A DNA stretch of 46,602 bases from positions 1-46,602 of the forward strand of contig NZ_JACADQ010000009.1 in the NCBI RefSeq assembly GCF_016106015.1. Reading direction: 5' to 3'. A program made the position numbers and the translations under genes. Shown here piece by piece: positions 16,733-24,529 of this stretch (its first letter is position 1; the number at the start of each line of letters is the position of its first letter). Source of the stretch: Neoroseomonas rubea. GTDB taxonomy: Bacteria > Pseudomonadota > Alphaproteobacteria > Acetobacterales > Acetobacteraceae. Under the pieces are notes generated by a model. The model worked only from the letters and a program-made list of their open reading frames with translations, was not told the origin of the DNA and did not search any database.

Positions 16733-16771
16733 CGGCGCTTGGAGAAGCCCTTGCGGAAGTCTTGAGATGTC
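16733..16771 (+). repeat. 39-bp imperfect direct repeat, right copy
   Basis: Starts CGGCGCTTGGAGAAGCCC and ends GAGATGTC; pairs with 13045-13083. Lies 144 bp upstream of the OsmC start, so the four-gene operon sits between the two copies. Confidence 0.65.
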
Positions 16772-16894
16772 GTTGGCTCGTTGAACGGGCCAGTTCGCGA
16801 GGTCGCTGGCTTGGCCCGCAGGTTCCGAGCCCTGGTAGCCGCTAGTCGCGGCCTGCGGTGGTCTACGCCGGCGCGAGATTACCAGGCTCACGCG

Positions 16895-16970
16895 GCCGCC
16901 CGGAAATCGCTCTCCGGAGGCCATTTCTCCCGGGACCTCATGACGTGGGTGTTTCAGTACGGAAGGCAAA
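16895..16970 (+). repeat. dispersed repeat, partial copy B
   Basis: Only the right-hand ~75 bp of the element is recognisable. It shares AAATCGCTCTCCGG, TCTCCCGGG and CTCATGAC with copy A, and GGACCTC, AGTACGGAA and GCAAA with copy C. Same orientation as the other copies. Confidence 0.65.
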
Positions 16971-17277
16971 AGCCGCTGATGATGCGGCCGGCCTCAGGAC
17001 GGCGAGCCTGGCAGGCACCAGCGGGTTCGCCGCCATCCCCACCACCGCCCTCGATCCGCCCCAACGTGCGGCGTCTCCAGCGATCCCCGCGCTTTCGGGG
17101 CTTCCGTTGCGGAATGTGCGCATCGGCGGCCGTCATCTCTCGGAACCTCAGGTTTTTCTGGCGCAGCCCAATCCTTGGATCTTGCAGGGCCTTGGGTCAT
17201 GTTCGGCAGCGATACCGAATTCACAACGTAGCGGCCGCCCGCGAGGTGCCGTGGCGCAGACCCAGGAGACACGGCGT

Positions 17278-17964
17278 ATGGCCCACCTGAACATCGGCAG
17301 CGTGATCTTTCCCGACATCGATCAGGTGGATCTGAGCGGCCCCCATGAAGTGCTCTCGCGGCTGCCCGACTCCACCTGGCGCCTCTATGCGCGCACGGTG
17401 GAGCCGGTGACCGACATGAAGGGGCTTCGCTTCCTGCCGGACGCGACGCTTGAGGAGGCACCGCAGCTCGATGTCCTGCACATCCCAGGTGGCTTCGGGG
17501 TAGACGCCGCGATGCAGGATCCAATTCTCGTGGCGTGGCTGCGCCGGCAAGCCGAGGGCGCGCAGCTCGTCTTCACCGTCTGCACGGGCGCCATCCTTCT
17601 CGGAGCAACCGGCCTCCTTCGCGGTCGTCGCGCCACGACGCATTGGGCCAGCCATCACCTGCTGCCGTTGATCGGCGCAATCCCCGTGGATGAGCGCGTC
17701 GTCGAGGATGGCCCTTTCGTCACAGCGGCGGGCGTCACATCGGGCTTCGACGGGGCCCTGCGCGTGGCGGCGCGCCTGCGGGGGGAAGATGTCGCCCAGG
17801 GTATCCAGCTCTACATGCAGTACGATCCGGAACCGCCTTTTTCCGCTGGCTCGCCCGCAAAAGCGCCGCAGCGCGTGGTCGACACGGCGCGCAACGCCTT
17901 CGCGCCGGTGGTGGCGCGGCGGGAAGCGGCGCTGCGCACCATTGCGGCGAAGTTTCCTTCTTGA
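17278..17964 (+). CDS. DJ-1/PfpI (ThiJ) family protein, isonitrile hydratase-like
   Basis: 228-residue class I glutamine amidotransferase-like protein of the DJ-1/PfpI family. The nucleophile elbow VCTGAILLGATGLL provides the reactive Cys, and HIPGGFGVD and ATTHWASH are conserved around it. The arrangement (short NIGSVIFPDIDQVDLSGPHE start, MKGLRFLPDAT) is that of isonitrile hydratase-like members, though the substrate cannot be proved. No DNA-binding C-terminal domain is present, so this is not a GATase-type AraC regulator. AGGAGA eight bases before the ATG fixes the start; the frame is open further upstream but non-coding in character. Confidence 0.88.
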   Translation: MAHLNIGSVIFPDIDQVDLSGPHEVLSRLPDSTWRLYARTVEPVTDMKGLRFLPDATLEEAPQLDVLHIPGGFGVDAAMQDPILVAWLRRQAEGAQLVFTVCTGAILLGATGLLRGRRATTHWASHHLLPLIGAIPVDERVVEDGPFVTAAGVTSGFDGALRVAARLRGEDVAQGIQLYMQYDPEPPFSAGSPAKAPQRVVDTARNAFAPVVARREAALRTIAAKFPS

Positions 17965-18398
17965 CGCTCGGTGCCACCCACTTTTGGCGCCAGACAGCGT
18001 TGTCCTTTACGAGGCGGGATCTCGCGCCCGCGCCGAACCAGACAACGAGTTTTCGCGCCGAGGCATCAAGCACGCCCCGGCTTTCATGTCGGGTTTCCCC
18101 TTTGATCGAAAGCAGCCGACCGCGCACGAGCCCGCGACCGCGCTCGCGCGGATGATGGACGCGATGGCAGCAGATCGGGCGTTCAACCGGACGATATGCC
18201 GCTGACCCGCATCGCGTCGGCCTTGCTCGCGGCCCGGCTGACCGGCCGGGCGTGGCTTTCGCGCAGATCGGCATAGGAGAAACCGACCATGTGAGACGAA
18301 GTTGCGAGCGACGCAGTCACAGCGGGTGACGATCTAAGAGCGCTGCGCTGCGGCGCTTCCGGGCGTAGTGGCTTACTTCGCGTCGAGCCAAGATCTGC
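17965..18398. other. 434-bp interval without a confident gene
   Basis: Two tiny plus-strand frames can be read: 18086-18205 (39 aa, MSGFPFDRKQPTAHEPATAL...) and 18194-18276-region MPLTRIASALLAARLTGRAW. Neither has a convincing ribosome binding site or known family. They might be remnants of one small gene broken by a frameshift near 18195. Nothing else was recognised. Confidence 0.4.
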
Positions 18399-18644
18399 TC
18401 ACGGCCGCCACATGATCCCGCCATGGCCCCAGATCGGCGCCTGCCGGATATGATCAGCGGAGAGACCGACATCGCGCAGGTCGGTCGCGGAAAGCCGCCC
18501 CGATTGGGTCATCGGCGGGATCATGCCACGCGGCCGCAGCCGCAGGGCCAGGGCGAACAGGCGCATGGCGCCGCGGAGCATGGTCGGCGTGCGGGTGTTC
18601 TCGGTGCGCGTCGGCAGGAAGTCGTTGGCGAGGTGCAGACTCAT
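18399..18644 (-). CDS. DUF1127-like small protein, 81 aa
   Basis: Starts MSLHLANDFLPTRTENTRTP, with AGGAG eight bases before the ATG, and contains the DUF1127-type core RLSATDLRDVGLSADHI near the C-terminus. The middle is basic and hydrophobic (LRGAMRLFALALRLRPRG). It is longer than the 53-residue DUF1127 protein at 10797, mainly through an N-terminal extension. It is divergent from the winged-helix/TPR regulator at 18798, mirroring the other pair. The family is often involved in RNA-linked stress responses; no specific role can be assigned here. Confidence 0.75.
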   Translation of the reverse strand: MSLHLANDFLPTRTENTRTPTMLRGAMRLFALALRLRPRGMIPPMTQSGRLSATDLRDVGLSADHIRQAPIWGHGGIMWRP

Positions 18645-18797
18645 CGGAAGCTCCTGGGTCATGGGCCCGGGCGGCGGGCTGCCGTCCGTGGGCCCACCAT
18701 CGCCCTCAGCCCCCGTCCGCGTCCTGAACGCACGCTGATCTCGCGCCGATGCCTGACGTATGCTTTCCTGGTGACGCATTGATCGGCCCGGAGCGCC

Positions 18798-20339
18798 ATG
18801 GACGAGGCGAAGGGAGGACCGGCCCTGCGTATTGGCGGGGTGACGCTGGACACCGCGCGCGGCTGCCTGCGTGGTGCCGACGGCGCCGAGATCGCGCTGG
18901 CCCCCAAGCCCTTCGACCTGCTCGTGCTACTCGCCCGCAACCCCGGCCGGACGCTGAGCAAGGACGCGCTGCTCGATGCTGTCTGGCCGGGCGTGCATGT
19001 CACCGAGGACAGCCTCGTCCAGGCAGTGCGCACGGCGCGGCGCGCCATCGGCGACGAGGAAGGGCGGGTGCTGCGCTCGGTCCCCCGCCGCGGCTACCTG
19101 CTGGAAACTACGGCCGAGCCGGCCCCGCCGCCGCCGGCCGCGGCGCCGGCCATAACGCCGCTCGATCGCCCGGCGCTCGCGGTGCTGCCCTTCGCCAATC
19201 TCAGCAGCGATGCCGAACAGGAGTATTTCTCCGACGGCATCACCGACGAGCTGATCACTCAGCTCTCCCGTGCGCGCTGGTTCTACGTGATCGCTCGCAA
19301 TTCGAGCTTCACCTACAAGGGCCGCGCCGTGGACCCGCGCCAAGTCGGGCGCGACCTCGGCGTGCGCTACGTGCTGGAAGGCAGCGTGCGCCGCGCGGCG
19401 GGCCGGGTGCGCATCGCCTGTCAGCTGATCGACGCCGAGACCGGTCACCAGCTCTGGGCCGAGCGGTTCGACAGCACGCTGGACGACATCTTCGAGCTGC
19501 AGGACCGGGTCGCCGAGGCCGTCGCGGGCGCCATCGAGCCGAGCCTGCAGCACGCGGAGATCCGGCGCGCGCAGACCAAGCCGACCGGCAGCCTGACCGC
19601 CTACGACCTGCTGCTCCAGGCGATGTATTGGCAGCGCACCCAGATGAGGGAGGGCAACGAGAAGGCGCTGTGTCTGCTCCGCGAGGCCGTCCAACTCGAT
19701 CCCGAGTTCGCCCTGGGCAAAGCGCAGTTGGCGAACATGACGGCCTTCATGACGGTGAACACCTGGGCCGACGAGGCGATCCAGGAGGAAGGCGCCCGAT
19801 GTGCGCGCGCGGCGGTTGCGAGCACCTGGGACGATCCCCTCGCCCTTGCCCTGGCGGCCCACGCTCTCGCCTTCTATGGCGCCGATCATTCCACCGCGCG
19901 GGCAGCAGCAGCGCGGGCTCAGGTGCTGAACCCGAACTCGGCCGTCATCGCCGCCTGTGCCGGATGGGTCTACAATTTCAATAGCGAGCCGCGGGTCGCG
20001 CTGGAGGCGTTCCAGCACGCTCTCCGGCTCAGCCCGCTAGATCCCACGATCGAAAGAACGTACGCGGGCCTCTCATCTGTCCATGTCGCATTCGGCGACT
20101 ACGCGAGCGCGCTCGAATGGGCGGAGCGCTCGGTGCAGGTCGCGCCGTATCATTCGCCGGGCCACCGCTACGTCATCATTGCGAATTGGCTGTTGGGCCG
20201 CGAGGACGCTGGCCGTGCGGCAGCGGCACGGATGCTGGCCTTGTTCCCCACTGCCCGCGCGCATATCCGTCAGTATCGCGACACGGCGTTCCGCGAGAAG
20301 CTCATCGGTGCGCTGGTTGCTGCGGGAATTCCTGAATAG
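18798..20339 (+). CDS. winged-helix/TPR transcriptional regulator, paralogue
   Basis: 513-residue regulator with the same three-part design as the one at 11228. Residues about 8-105 are the OmpR-type winged helix (PKPFDLLVLLARNPGRTLSK, GVHVTEDSLVQAVRTARRAI, SVPRRGYLLE). A Pro/Ala-rich linker follows, then the TolB-like domain (LAVLPFANLSSDAEQEYFSD, YVLEGSVRRAAGRVRIACQL) and TPR repeats (AVQLDPEFALGKAQLANM, ALRLSPLDPTIERTY). No membrane segment. It is divergent from the DUF1127-like gene at 18644, with about 150 bp between starts. Start fits the domain boundary; the ribosome site is weak. Confidence 0.88.
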   Translation: MDEAKGGPALRIGGVTLDTARGCLRGADGAEIALAPKPFDLLVLLARNPGRTLSKDALLDAVWPGVHVTEDSLVQAVRTARRAIGDEEGRVLRSVPRRGYLLETTAEPAPPPPAAAPAITPLDRPALAVLPFANLSSDAEQEYFSDGITDELITQLSRARWFYVIARNSSFTYKGRAVDPRQVGRDLGVRYVLEGSVRRAAGRVRIACQLIDAETGHQLWAERFDSTLDDIFELQDRVAEAVAGAIEPSLQHAEIRRAQTKPTGSLTAYDLLLQAMYWQRTQMREGNEKALCLLREAVQLDPEFALGKAQLANMTAFMTVNTWADEAIQEEGARCARAAVASTWDDPLALALAAHALAFYGADHSTARAAAARAQVLNPNSAVIAACAGWVYNFNSEPRVALEAFQHALRLSPLDPTIERTYAGLSSVHVAFGDYASALEWAERSVQVAPYHSPGHRYVIIANWLLGREDAGRAAAARMLALFPTARAHIRQYRDTAFREKLIGALVAAGIPE

Positions 20340-20894
20340 TGCGTCGTGCCCCGCAAAGCTCGACCGGTGAGTGAGGCGGGTGAATATCCATCTACAAGGA
20401 GGGGCGGACTGTCGAGACGCGCCTGACATGCATGTTGCAAGGCGCCTGACGTTTAGACTGGCGTTATTTCGTGGGGCACGTTGTCCTGATCGGAGTCGCC
20501 GAGTTACGATGGTCCGAATCCGGGTGCGTTCCCTCCGCCAGTTCCCATACGAGCCGCGCTCTCCGCCTGACTGAGTGCCGCGCTGAGTGGGAGCTTTCCT
20601 GGGGTTTTCGGGGCAGACCTGTTGACTGGCCCGGCGCGGAGAGGGCCGAAATTCGCTCTCTCCAGGCCAAATCTCTCCGGACCTCCTGACTTGGCCGATT
20701 TAGTACGGAACGCAAAAACCCAGGTAAAAGGTCGGTTTAAGGGTAGCAGGCTTTGGCTCTGGTTCGCGTACTACTTGCCTGGAGATTCTCACCTTGGAGG
20801 CGGGCCGCATGGTGCATACCAGGCACTCGCGGCCGCTACGGCAATGCCCGCTGTCACATCCGGGACAGCACGGCTAACGCCGTCTGTGCGCGCG
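20340..20894. other. 555-bp gene-free interval carrying repeat copy C
   Basis: Lies between the convergent regulator and arylsulfatase genes. Contains repeat copy C (20534-20707). The line at 20701-20760 is 29/60 G+C, well below the flanking genes. No gene, tRNA or T-rich terminator was recognised. Confidence 0.7.
20534..20707 (+). repeat. dispersed repeat, copy C
   Basis: Ungapped match to 3022-3195 (about 127/174 by hand count). The minus-strand reading has no stop in either copy, but peptide identity (29/58) is about what the DNA divergence alone predicts. I therefore treat it as a non-coding repeat. Confidence 0.8.
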
Positions 20895-23441
20895 TCACCG
20901 ATTCCTTGGTAAGGTGGAATCGCCCAGCGTTACCACCAACCGTTCCAGGCGCCCGCCAAAGGCGAAAGGCGTCCGATAGTCCCGGTCGTCGACCGACGAT
21001 CCGGTGTCCCGTCCGACATCGAAGGTCTCGTCGCTCTGCACGGCGAAGGGCAGCGTCCGCGCCATCGCCTGCCGCGATACCACCTGGCCGTTGACGGACA
21101 GGATGCCCATTCCACCACGCCCCACCGGCGCGCCGGATGCCTCAGGCTGGAAGTCGAAGGCGATGGTGTGGCGCCCCGGCGGGAGCGCGGCCGGCGCCTC
21201 CCACCGCACCCGCTCCATGTCGAGCAGGTTCCAGGTGAAGACCGGCCGGCTGCCGAGCAGATAGAGGCCCCAGCCCGCGAAGCGCCCGCCATGCGTCGCG
21301 ATCACGCCATCGGCGCCGCCCGCCGGCACCTCGATCTCGGCCACCAGGCGATAAGCGCGGTTCAGCAGCGACGGCGCCACGCTCGCCAGGAGACTGATCC
21401 CACTCCCGCGGTAGATGAATTCGTCCCGCCCGGCCGAGGGGCCGGGCCGCTGCGCGATCAGCCGCGGCAGGCTCGAATTATCGAGCGGCAGGACGCGGTA
21501 GCGCGCCGCCTCGACCAGGAAGAGCTGCTGCAGGTCGCGCAGCCGGTCCGGGAATTGCGCCGCGAGATTCCGGGTCTGCGTCGGATCCTCGGCAAGGTTG
21601 TAGAGCTCCCAGGCATAGCCATTGACGACATCCTCCGGCGCGTGGCCCGAGGTCTGCCAGGGCAGCGTGGGCGGCGTCGTATTGGCGTACCAGCCATCAT
21701 GATAGATGCCGCGATGGCCAAGCATCTCGAAGTGCTGCGTGCGCCGGCGCGAGGCCGCCTGTGCGTTCGCGGCGTCGAAGGTGTAGCCCATGCTGATGCC
21801 TTCGATCGGGCGCTGCGCCACGCCGTTGACCATGCGCGGCTCGGGGATGCCAATCGCCTCAAGGATGGTCGGCGCGATGTCGATCACGTGGTGGAACTGA
21901 TGGCGAATGCCGCCTCGATCCGTGATGCGCCGCGGCCAGGAGATCGCCATGCCGTTACGCGTGCCGCCGAAATGCGACGCGACCTGCTTGGTCCACTGGT
22001 AGGGCGTGCCGAAGGCCCAGGTCCAGCCGACCGCGAGGTTCGGATAGGTGGCGGGCCCGCCCCATTCGTCGATGACGGGCAATTGCTGCTCGACCGGGAT
22101 CGCGACGCCGTTGAAGAAGGCGAACTCGTTCGGCGTGCCGTGCACCTGGCCTTCAGCGCTGCCGCCATTGTCGCCGCTTATGTAGATGATCAGCGTGTTG
22201 TCGATCTGCCCGGCATCGCGCACCGCCTGGATGACGCGGCCGATCTCGTGGTCGGTATAGGCGAGGTAGGCGGCGAAGACCTCCGCCTGCCGTGCGTAGA
22301 GCCGCCGCTGATCGGCCGACAGGCTCGACCAGCGCGGCAGCGTGTCCGGCCAGGGCGGCAGCACGGCATTGGGCGGCAGCACGCCGCGCCGCTGCTGGTT
22401 CGCGAAGATGCGCTCGCGGATCACCTCCCAGCCCTCGTCGAACTGGCCGCGGAAGCGGGCGATCCATTCGGGTGTGGGATGGTGGGGCGCATGCGCGCCG
22501 CCTGGCGCGTAGTGGATGAACCACGGGCGGCCTGGCGCGACCTCGTGCAGTTCGCGGATGCGCTCGATGGCTTCGTCGGCCATGGCGGTGGTGAGGTTCC
22601 AGCCGTGCCGTACCTCGTGCGGCAGGATGCGCGTGGTGTTGTGGAACAGGTTGCCCGGCTCCCACTGGTTCGTCTCGCCGCCCATGAAGCCGTAGAAGAC
22701 ATCGAAGCCGAGGCCCGTGGGCCAGCGGTCGAACGGCCCGGCGGGGCTGATCTCCCAGGGCGGCGTATTGTGGTTCTTGCCGTACCAGGCGGTCGAATAG
22801 CCGTTCTGGCGCAGTGTCTGCGCGATCGTCGCGGTGTCGGCGCCGATGATCGCGTTGTAGCCGGGAAATCCGGTCGAGAGTTCCGCGACAGCGCCGAAGC
22901 CGACCGAATGCGGGTTGCGTCCGGTCAGCAGCGAAGCCCGCGTCGGTGAACACAGCGCCGTGGTGTGGAACTGCGTGTAGCGCAGCCCTGACGCCGCCAC
23001 GCCATCGAGCGTCGGTGTCGGGATGACGCCGCCGAAGGTCGAGGGCGCGCCGAAGCCGACATCGTCGGTGATGATCAGCAGGACATTGGGGGCGCCCTCG
23101 GGCGCGCCGAGCGTCGGTGGCCAGGCCGGCGTGCTGTCGCGCGCCGCGGGGCTGATGGTCCCGGCGAAGGGCGCGGGCGGCTGCGGCAGGATGCGCGCAT
23201 TGGGGAATTCGACCGCGGTGGCGGAGCCCGGCGTGCCGCGCAGCTCCTGCGCGACCGCGGGCTGCATCGACCACAGCCCGAGCATGAGCGCGAGCGCGCC
23301 CGCGAGGCGCGTCGCGGATGCGCGCGGCAGCCTCACGCACAGGGTCGTGGCGGCGCTCCGCGCCCGCATCCCCTCGTCGCATGCCGCGTGGTGAATCGCC
23401 CCGGGCTGCGAACGAGGTTTCCCCGAAGATCCGAGCGTCAT
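20895..23441 (-). CDS. arylsulfatase, exported
   Basis: 848-residue type I sulfatase that hydrolyses sulfate esters. GAGGA about ten bases before the ATG supports the start; a hydrophobic signal (residues about 42-65, LAGALALMLGLWSMQPAVAQ) directs export. The catalytic box CSPTRASLLTG has its cysteine at residue 164, to be converted to formylglycine by a maturase not found in this window. Metal ligands are in ITDDVGFGAPSTFGG and YISGDNGGSAEGQ. After the catalytic domain (to about residue 650) comes a C-terminal beta-rich domain (FAGWGLYLLGSRPVFTWNLL). Divergent from the barrel protein at 23747, around an FNR-like site. Confidence 0.93.
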   Translation of the reverse strand: MTLGSSGKPRSQPGAIHHAACDEGMRARSAATTLCVRLPRASATRLAGALALMLGLWSMQPAVAQELRGTPGSATAVEFPNARILPQPPAPFAGTISPAARDSTPAWPPTLGAPEGAPNVLLIITDDVGFGAPSTFGGVIPTPTLDGVAASGLRYTQFHTTALCSPTRASLLTGRNPHSVGFGAVAELSTGFPGYNAIIGADTATIAQTLRQNGYSTAWYGKNHNTPPWEISPAGPFDRWPTGLGFDVFYGFMGGETNQWEPGNLFHNTTRILPHEVRHGWNLTTAMADEAIERIRELHEVAPGRPWFIHYAPGGAHAPHHPTPEWIARFRGQFDEGWEVIRERIFANQQRRGVLPPNAVLPPWPDTLPRWSSLSADQRRLYARQAEVFAAYLAYTDHEIGRVIQAVRDAGQIDNTLIIYISGDNGGSAEGQVHGTPNEFAFFNGVAIPVEQQLPVIDEWGGPATYPNLAVGWTWAFGTPYQWTKQVASHFGGTRNGMAISWPRRITDRGGIRHQFHHVIDIAPTILEAIGIPEPRMVNGVAQRPIEGISMGYTFDAANAQAASRRRTQHFEMLGHRGIYHDGWYANTTPPTLPWQTSGHAPEDVVNGYAWELYNLAEDPTQTRNLAAQFPDRLRDLQQLFLVEAARYRVLPLDNSSLPRLIAQRPGPSAGRDEFIYRGSGISLLASVAPSLLNRAYRLVAEIEVPAGGADGVIATHGGRFAGWGLYLLGSRPVFTWNLLDMERVRWEAPAALPPGRHTIAFDFQPEASGAPVGRGGMGILSVNGQVVSRQAMARTLPFAVQSDETFDVGRDTGSSVDDRDYRTPFAFGGRLERLVVTLGDSTLPRNR

Positions 23442-23746
23442 GACCTGTTTCCTCAGTCTGCGCAGATCGTTCCCGCCACGGCGCGAATCATCAGCTTATT
23501 CAGGATTTTGCGGCCCGTGACCGGGCGCGGCATTGACGTGGATCAACGCGTGCGGCCGGCGCATGAACCATATTCGATCTGTATGATGGACGGGTTCCCT
23601 TGGCGACGGCACGATTCGGCCTGGCATCCCGGCGCAGGCGCCCGCGCCTGCGCATGGCCGGCCTTCGCGGCGTATCGGCGCGCAAGGAGCAGTTCCGACG
23701 GCTCGCTTGATCCGGGCCGCGCGACGACAACGGTAAAGGGTGCAAA
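23442..23746. other. divergent promoter region, arylsulfatase / barrel protein
   Basis: 305 bp without a gene between two divergent starts. It contains the FNR/FixK-like palindrome at 23533-23546. No other conserved signal was identified. Confidence 0.6.
23533..23546. promoter_or_regulatory. FNR/FixK-type operator
   Basis: TTGACGTGGATCAA fits the alphaproteobacterial FNR/FixK consensus TTGAY-N4-RTCAA at every defined position. It is 92 bp upstream of the arylsulfatase ATG and about 200 bp upstream of the barrel-protein ATG, so it could activate or repress either under low oxygen. No FNR-family gene is in the window. A 14-bp match can occur by chance. Confidence 0.5.
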
Positions 23747-24529
23747 ATGACGACGAAGATTCGCATCGGGACGAAGGGCGCCATGGCCGGCGCGCTCGCG
23801 GGCCTCGCGCTGATGGCGAACCCCGCCGCGGCGCAGGGCACCCCGCCGCCCAGTGATGCGTGGACCTTCACGCTCTCCCCCTATGTGTGGTTCTCGGGCC
23901 TGGGCGGTGAGGTGACCGGGCCGCATGGCGGCGAGAGCTTCACGGCCGATTTTGGCGACATCTTCGGGACGATGAAGTTCTCCTACATGGGCCTCGCGGA
24001 AGCGCGGCGCGGCAATTTCAGCATCGTCACCGACATCATGTACCTCAACCTCCAGCAGGGCGTGCCCGTGCCGGGCCTGGGTGCCTACAGCGGCGGCAGC
24101 GCGCGCACGCAATCCGTCGAGGTCTCCGCCATCGGCCTCTACACCGTGGCGGATGGATCGGCCGGGCGGGTCGAGCTCGGCGGCGGCATACGCGGCTGGT
24201 GGTTCGACACCGAGCTCACGCTCGACGCCGGCCGCCTGCCGGGGCGCACCCAGAACGCATCGACCAGCTGGGTGGACCCGGTTATCAGCGCGCGCGGCGT
24301 GCTGCGCCTCAGCGATCGCTTCTCGGTGACCGCCTATGGCGACATCGGCGGCTTCGGCGTCGGGTCTGAATTCACTTGGCAGGCCTTCGGGACCGTCGAC
24401 TACCAGGTGACCGAGAGCATCAGCGTCTCGGCCGGCTTCCGCTGGATCCACATCGACTACGACAAGGGCAGCAACAACGTCGCGCTCGACATGGGTGGCC
24501 CGATCATCGGCGCGAGCTGGCGTTTCTGA
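23747..24529 (+). CDS. outer-membrane beta-barrel protein
   Basis: 260-residue exported protein. Residues 1-30 (GAMAGALAGLALMANPAAAQ) form a Sec signal. The rest alternates polar and hydrophobic residues in strands rich in Gly and aromatics (WTFTLSPYVWFSGLGGEV, FSYMGLAEARRGNFSIVTDI, FGTVDYQVTESISVSAGFRW). It ends IIGASWRF, with the C-terminal Phe that BAM recognises in outer-membrane barrels. No close family assignment is possible by eye. It is divergent from the arylsulfatase and may be a channel for its substrate or product. Confidence 0.85.
   Translation: MTTKIRIGTKGAMAGALAGLALMANPAAAQGTPPPSDAWTFTLSPYVWFSGLGGEVTGPHGGESFTADFGDIFGTMKFSYMGLAEARRGNFSIVTDIMYLNLQQGVPVPGLGAYSGGSARTQSVEVSAIGLYTVADGSAGRVELGGGIRGWWFDTELTLDAGRLPGRTQNASTSWVDPVISARGVLRLSDRFSVTAYGDIGGFGVGSEFTWQAFGTVDYQVTESISVSAGFRWIHIDYDKGSNNVALDMGGPIIGASWRF

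Larger units (their letters stand above)
16590..17277. other. 688-bp gene-free interval with two repeats
   Basis: Holds the right copy of the 39-bp direct repeat (16733-16771) and partial copy B of the dispersed repeat (16895-16970). The rest shows no supportable coding frame, although the frame of the PfpI gene happens to stay open back to about 16858. Promoters for the divergent OsmC operon and PfpI gene must lie here. Confidence 0.65.

Noticed and set aside
20464-20715. A minus-strand protein encoded by the dispersed repeat (also open in copies A and B)
   Set aside because: Copies A and C share 29/58 residues while the DNA is 73% identical, which is what unconstrained DNA would give. No ribosome site or family.
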